NCBI RefSeq assembly: GCF_016735675.1
Contig: NZ_JAERSG010000002.1
Location: 496,001-560,000, forward strand
From: Nocardioides baculatus
GTDB taxonomy: Bacteria; Actinomycetota; Actinomycetes; Propionibacteriales; Nocardioidaceae
Direction: 5' to 3'
Length of the DNA: 64,000 nt
Below, in pieces: positions 63,338 through 64,000 of the stretch (positions within the stretch are counted from its first letter, which is position 1; each line of letters begins with the position of its first letter). The notes beneath the pieces are model-generated. The model saw only the letters and a program-made list of their open reading frames with translations. It had not been told where the DNA came from and made no database searches. Both the position numbers and the translations under genes were made by a program.

Positions 63338-64000
63338 ATGTCGGCAGACACCGCAGGACCGGAGACGCTGGGCTCGTTGAGCTCGGAGCCCGAGCAGCAG
63401 GATCCCAACAGCCAGCAGGCCAAGGAGATCTCCGGCAAGTCGCCGATGCGGATCGCGCTGGGCCGTCTCGCCAAGGACAAGATCGCGGTCGTCTGCGCGG
63501 TCGTCGTGCTGTTCTTCATCATCTGCGCCGTCTTCGCCGGCCCCATCTCGAGCGCCTTCGGCGTGAGCCTCGAGACCCCGCTCGCCAGCGAGCGCGTCGA
63601 CGGCCTCAACCAGGGCCTCCCGCTGCCGGAGATGGGCCCGCCCAACGGACCGTTCACGATGGAGCACCCGATGGGTGTCGCGCCGCGCACGGGTGAGGAC
63701 AACCTCGCCTACTGGCTCTACGGTTGCCGCGTCTCGCTCACCATCGCCACGACCGCGACCATCTTCGCCAGCCTCGTGGGCGTGATCGTCGGACTCCTCT
63801 CCGGCTTCCTCGGCGGCGCCGTCGACAAGGTGCTGTCGTTCTTCATCGACATGTTCCTCACGATCCCGTTCCTCCTCGCCGCGCTCACGATCGCGCCGAT
63901 CATCAACGACCGGTTCAACCTGTCCGAGAACTACTCGACCATCCAGAAGACCGCACTGATCGTGGTGCTCTCGATCTTCGGCTGGATGGGCACGGCGCGC
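63338..64000 (+). CDS. Peptide-type ABC transporter permease (DppC/OppC family), N-terminal part
   Basis: The visible 221 residues run off the right edge. After a soluble N-tail of about 45 residues there is a first membrane helix (IAVVCAVVVLFFIICAVFAGP), then the outer loop with MEHPMGVAPRTGEDNLAYWLYGCRVSL, the DppC-family signature (HxLGTDxxGRDxxSRxxYGxRxSL in classical members), and more helices. The protein would be one of two permeases of an oligopeptide or nickel-type importer. Its partner genes are outside the window. The ATG has a strong GGGGAGAG upstream. Here GVAPRTGED replaces the usual GTDxxGRD, a notable change. Confidence 0.88.
   Translation, partial: MSADTAGPETLGSLSSEPEQQDPNSQQAKEISGKSPMRIALGRLAKDKIAVVCAVVVLFFIICAVFAGPISSAFGVSLETPLASERVDGLNQGLPLPEMGPPNGPFTMEHPMGVAPRTGEDNLAYWLYGCRVSLTIATTATIFASLVGVIVGLLSGFLGGAVDKVLSFFIDMFLTIPFLLAALTIAPIINDRFNLSENYSTIQKTALIVVLSIFGWMGTAR

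Overview
The window is very GC-rich DNA with many GTG starts, Shine-Dalgarno sites of the AGGAGG type and many 4-nt start/stop overlaps. The gene order from thrS to aspS (thrS, HIT protein, phosphatidyltransferase, pdxS, pdxT, yebC, ruvCAB, yajC, apt, relA, hisS, aspS) is a known actinobacterial arrangement. Together with an N5-(carboxyethyl)ornithine synthase-like gene, an AbiEi-like gene and the repeat types, this points to a soil actinobacterium, most likely of the Nocardioides/Nocardioidaceae group. The genus is an inference.

Region 1 (1-10485) looks like an accessory stress and metal module. It holds a short-chain dehydrogenase, a GH15 glucosidase/trehalase-like enzyme, two ZIP-type metal transporters, a cysteine-free HesB-like protein, two lipoproteins, a MarR regulator with a glucose-dehydrogenase-like enzyme, and a large molybdopterin oxidoreductase with a small partner. 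Near-identical 15-bp motifs lie in two divergent promoter regions (2086 and 7460) and suggest one regulon.

Region 2 (10486-12552) is a recombination scar. A decayed 3' part of a tRNA-Arg(CCU) gene lies next to an intact tyrosine integrase, with short direct repeats beyond the integrase. Region 3 (12553-18025) carries a secreted glycerophosphodiester phosphodiesterase, a choice-of-anchor I-type secreted protein, a small unknown protein and a PAS-PAS-GAF-PP2C phosphatase.

Region 4 (18145-32489) is the centrepiece: fifteen co-directional genes, 12 of 14 junctions overlapping, read away from a divergent MerR-DICT regulator across a perfect 10-bp inverted repeat. The upstream part (crtE, crtB, crtI, crtYc, crtYd, P450, glycosyltransferase, CrtO-like acyltransferase) should make a cyclised carotenoid, probably hydroxylated, glycosylated and acylated. 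The downstream part (PAP2 protein, UbiA prenyltransferase, geranylgeranyl-reductase-like protein, type III PKS, ICMT-like methyltransferase, flavoprotein hydroxylase, idi) resembles an SrsABC phenolic-lipid set fused to prenylation and prenyl-reduction genes. It may make a prenylated phenolic lipid from the same GGPP pool. I consider this the best candidate for an undescribed system here.

Region 5 (32525-38355) has an ABC exporter and four glycosyltransferase-type genes in one overlapping operon. Region 6 (38504-64000) is mostly core genome: translation (thrS, hisS, aspS), vitamin B6 (pdxS, pdxT), recombination (ruvCAB), nucleotide and stress metabolism (apt, relA, HIT protein), phospholipid synthesis and the start of a peptide-type ABC permease. 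Insertions break the usual order: a serine hydrolase and a SipW/TasA-like pair split pdxS from pdxT, an AbiEi-like gene sits between two near-identical 78-bp palindromes, and secD/secF are missing between yajC and apt. Tandem hairpin-forming arrays (34-bp and 32-bp periods) occupy two convergent gene junctions.
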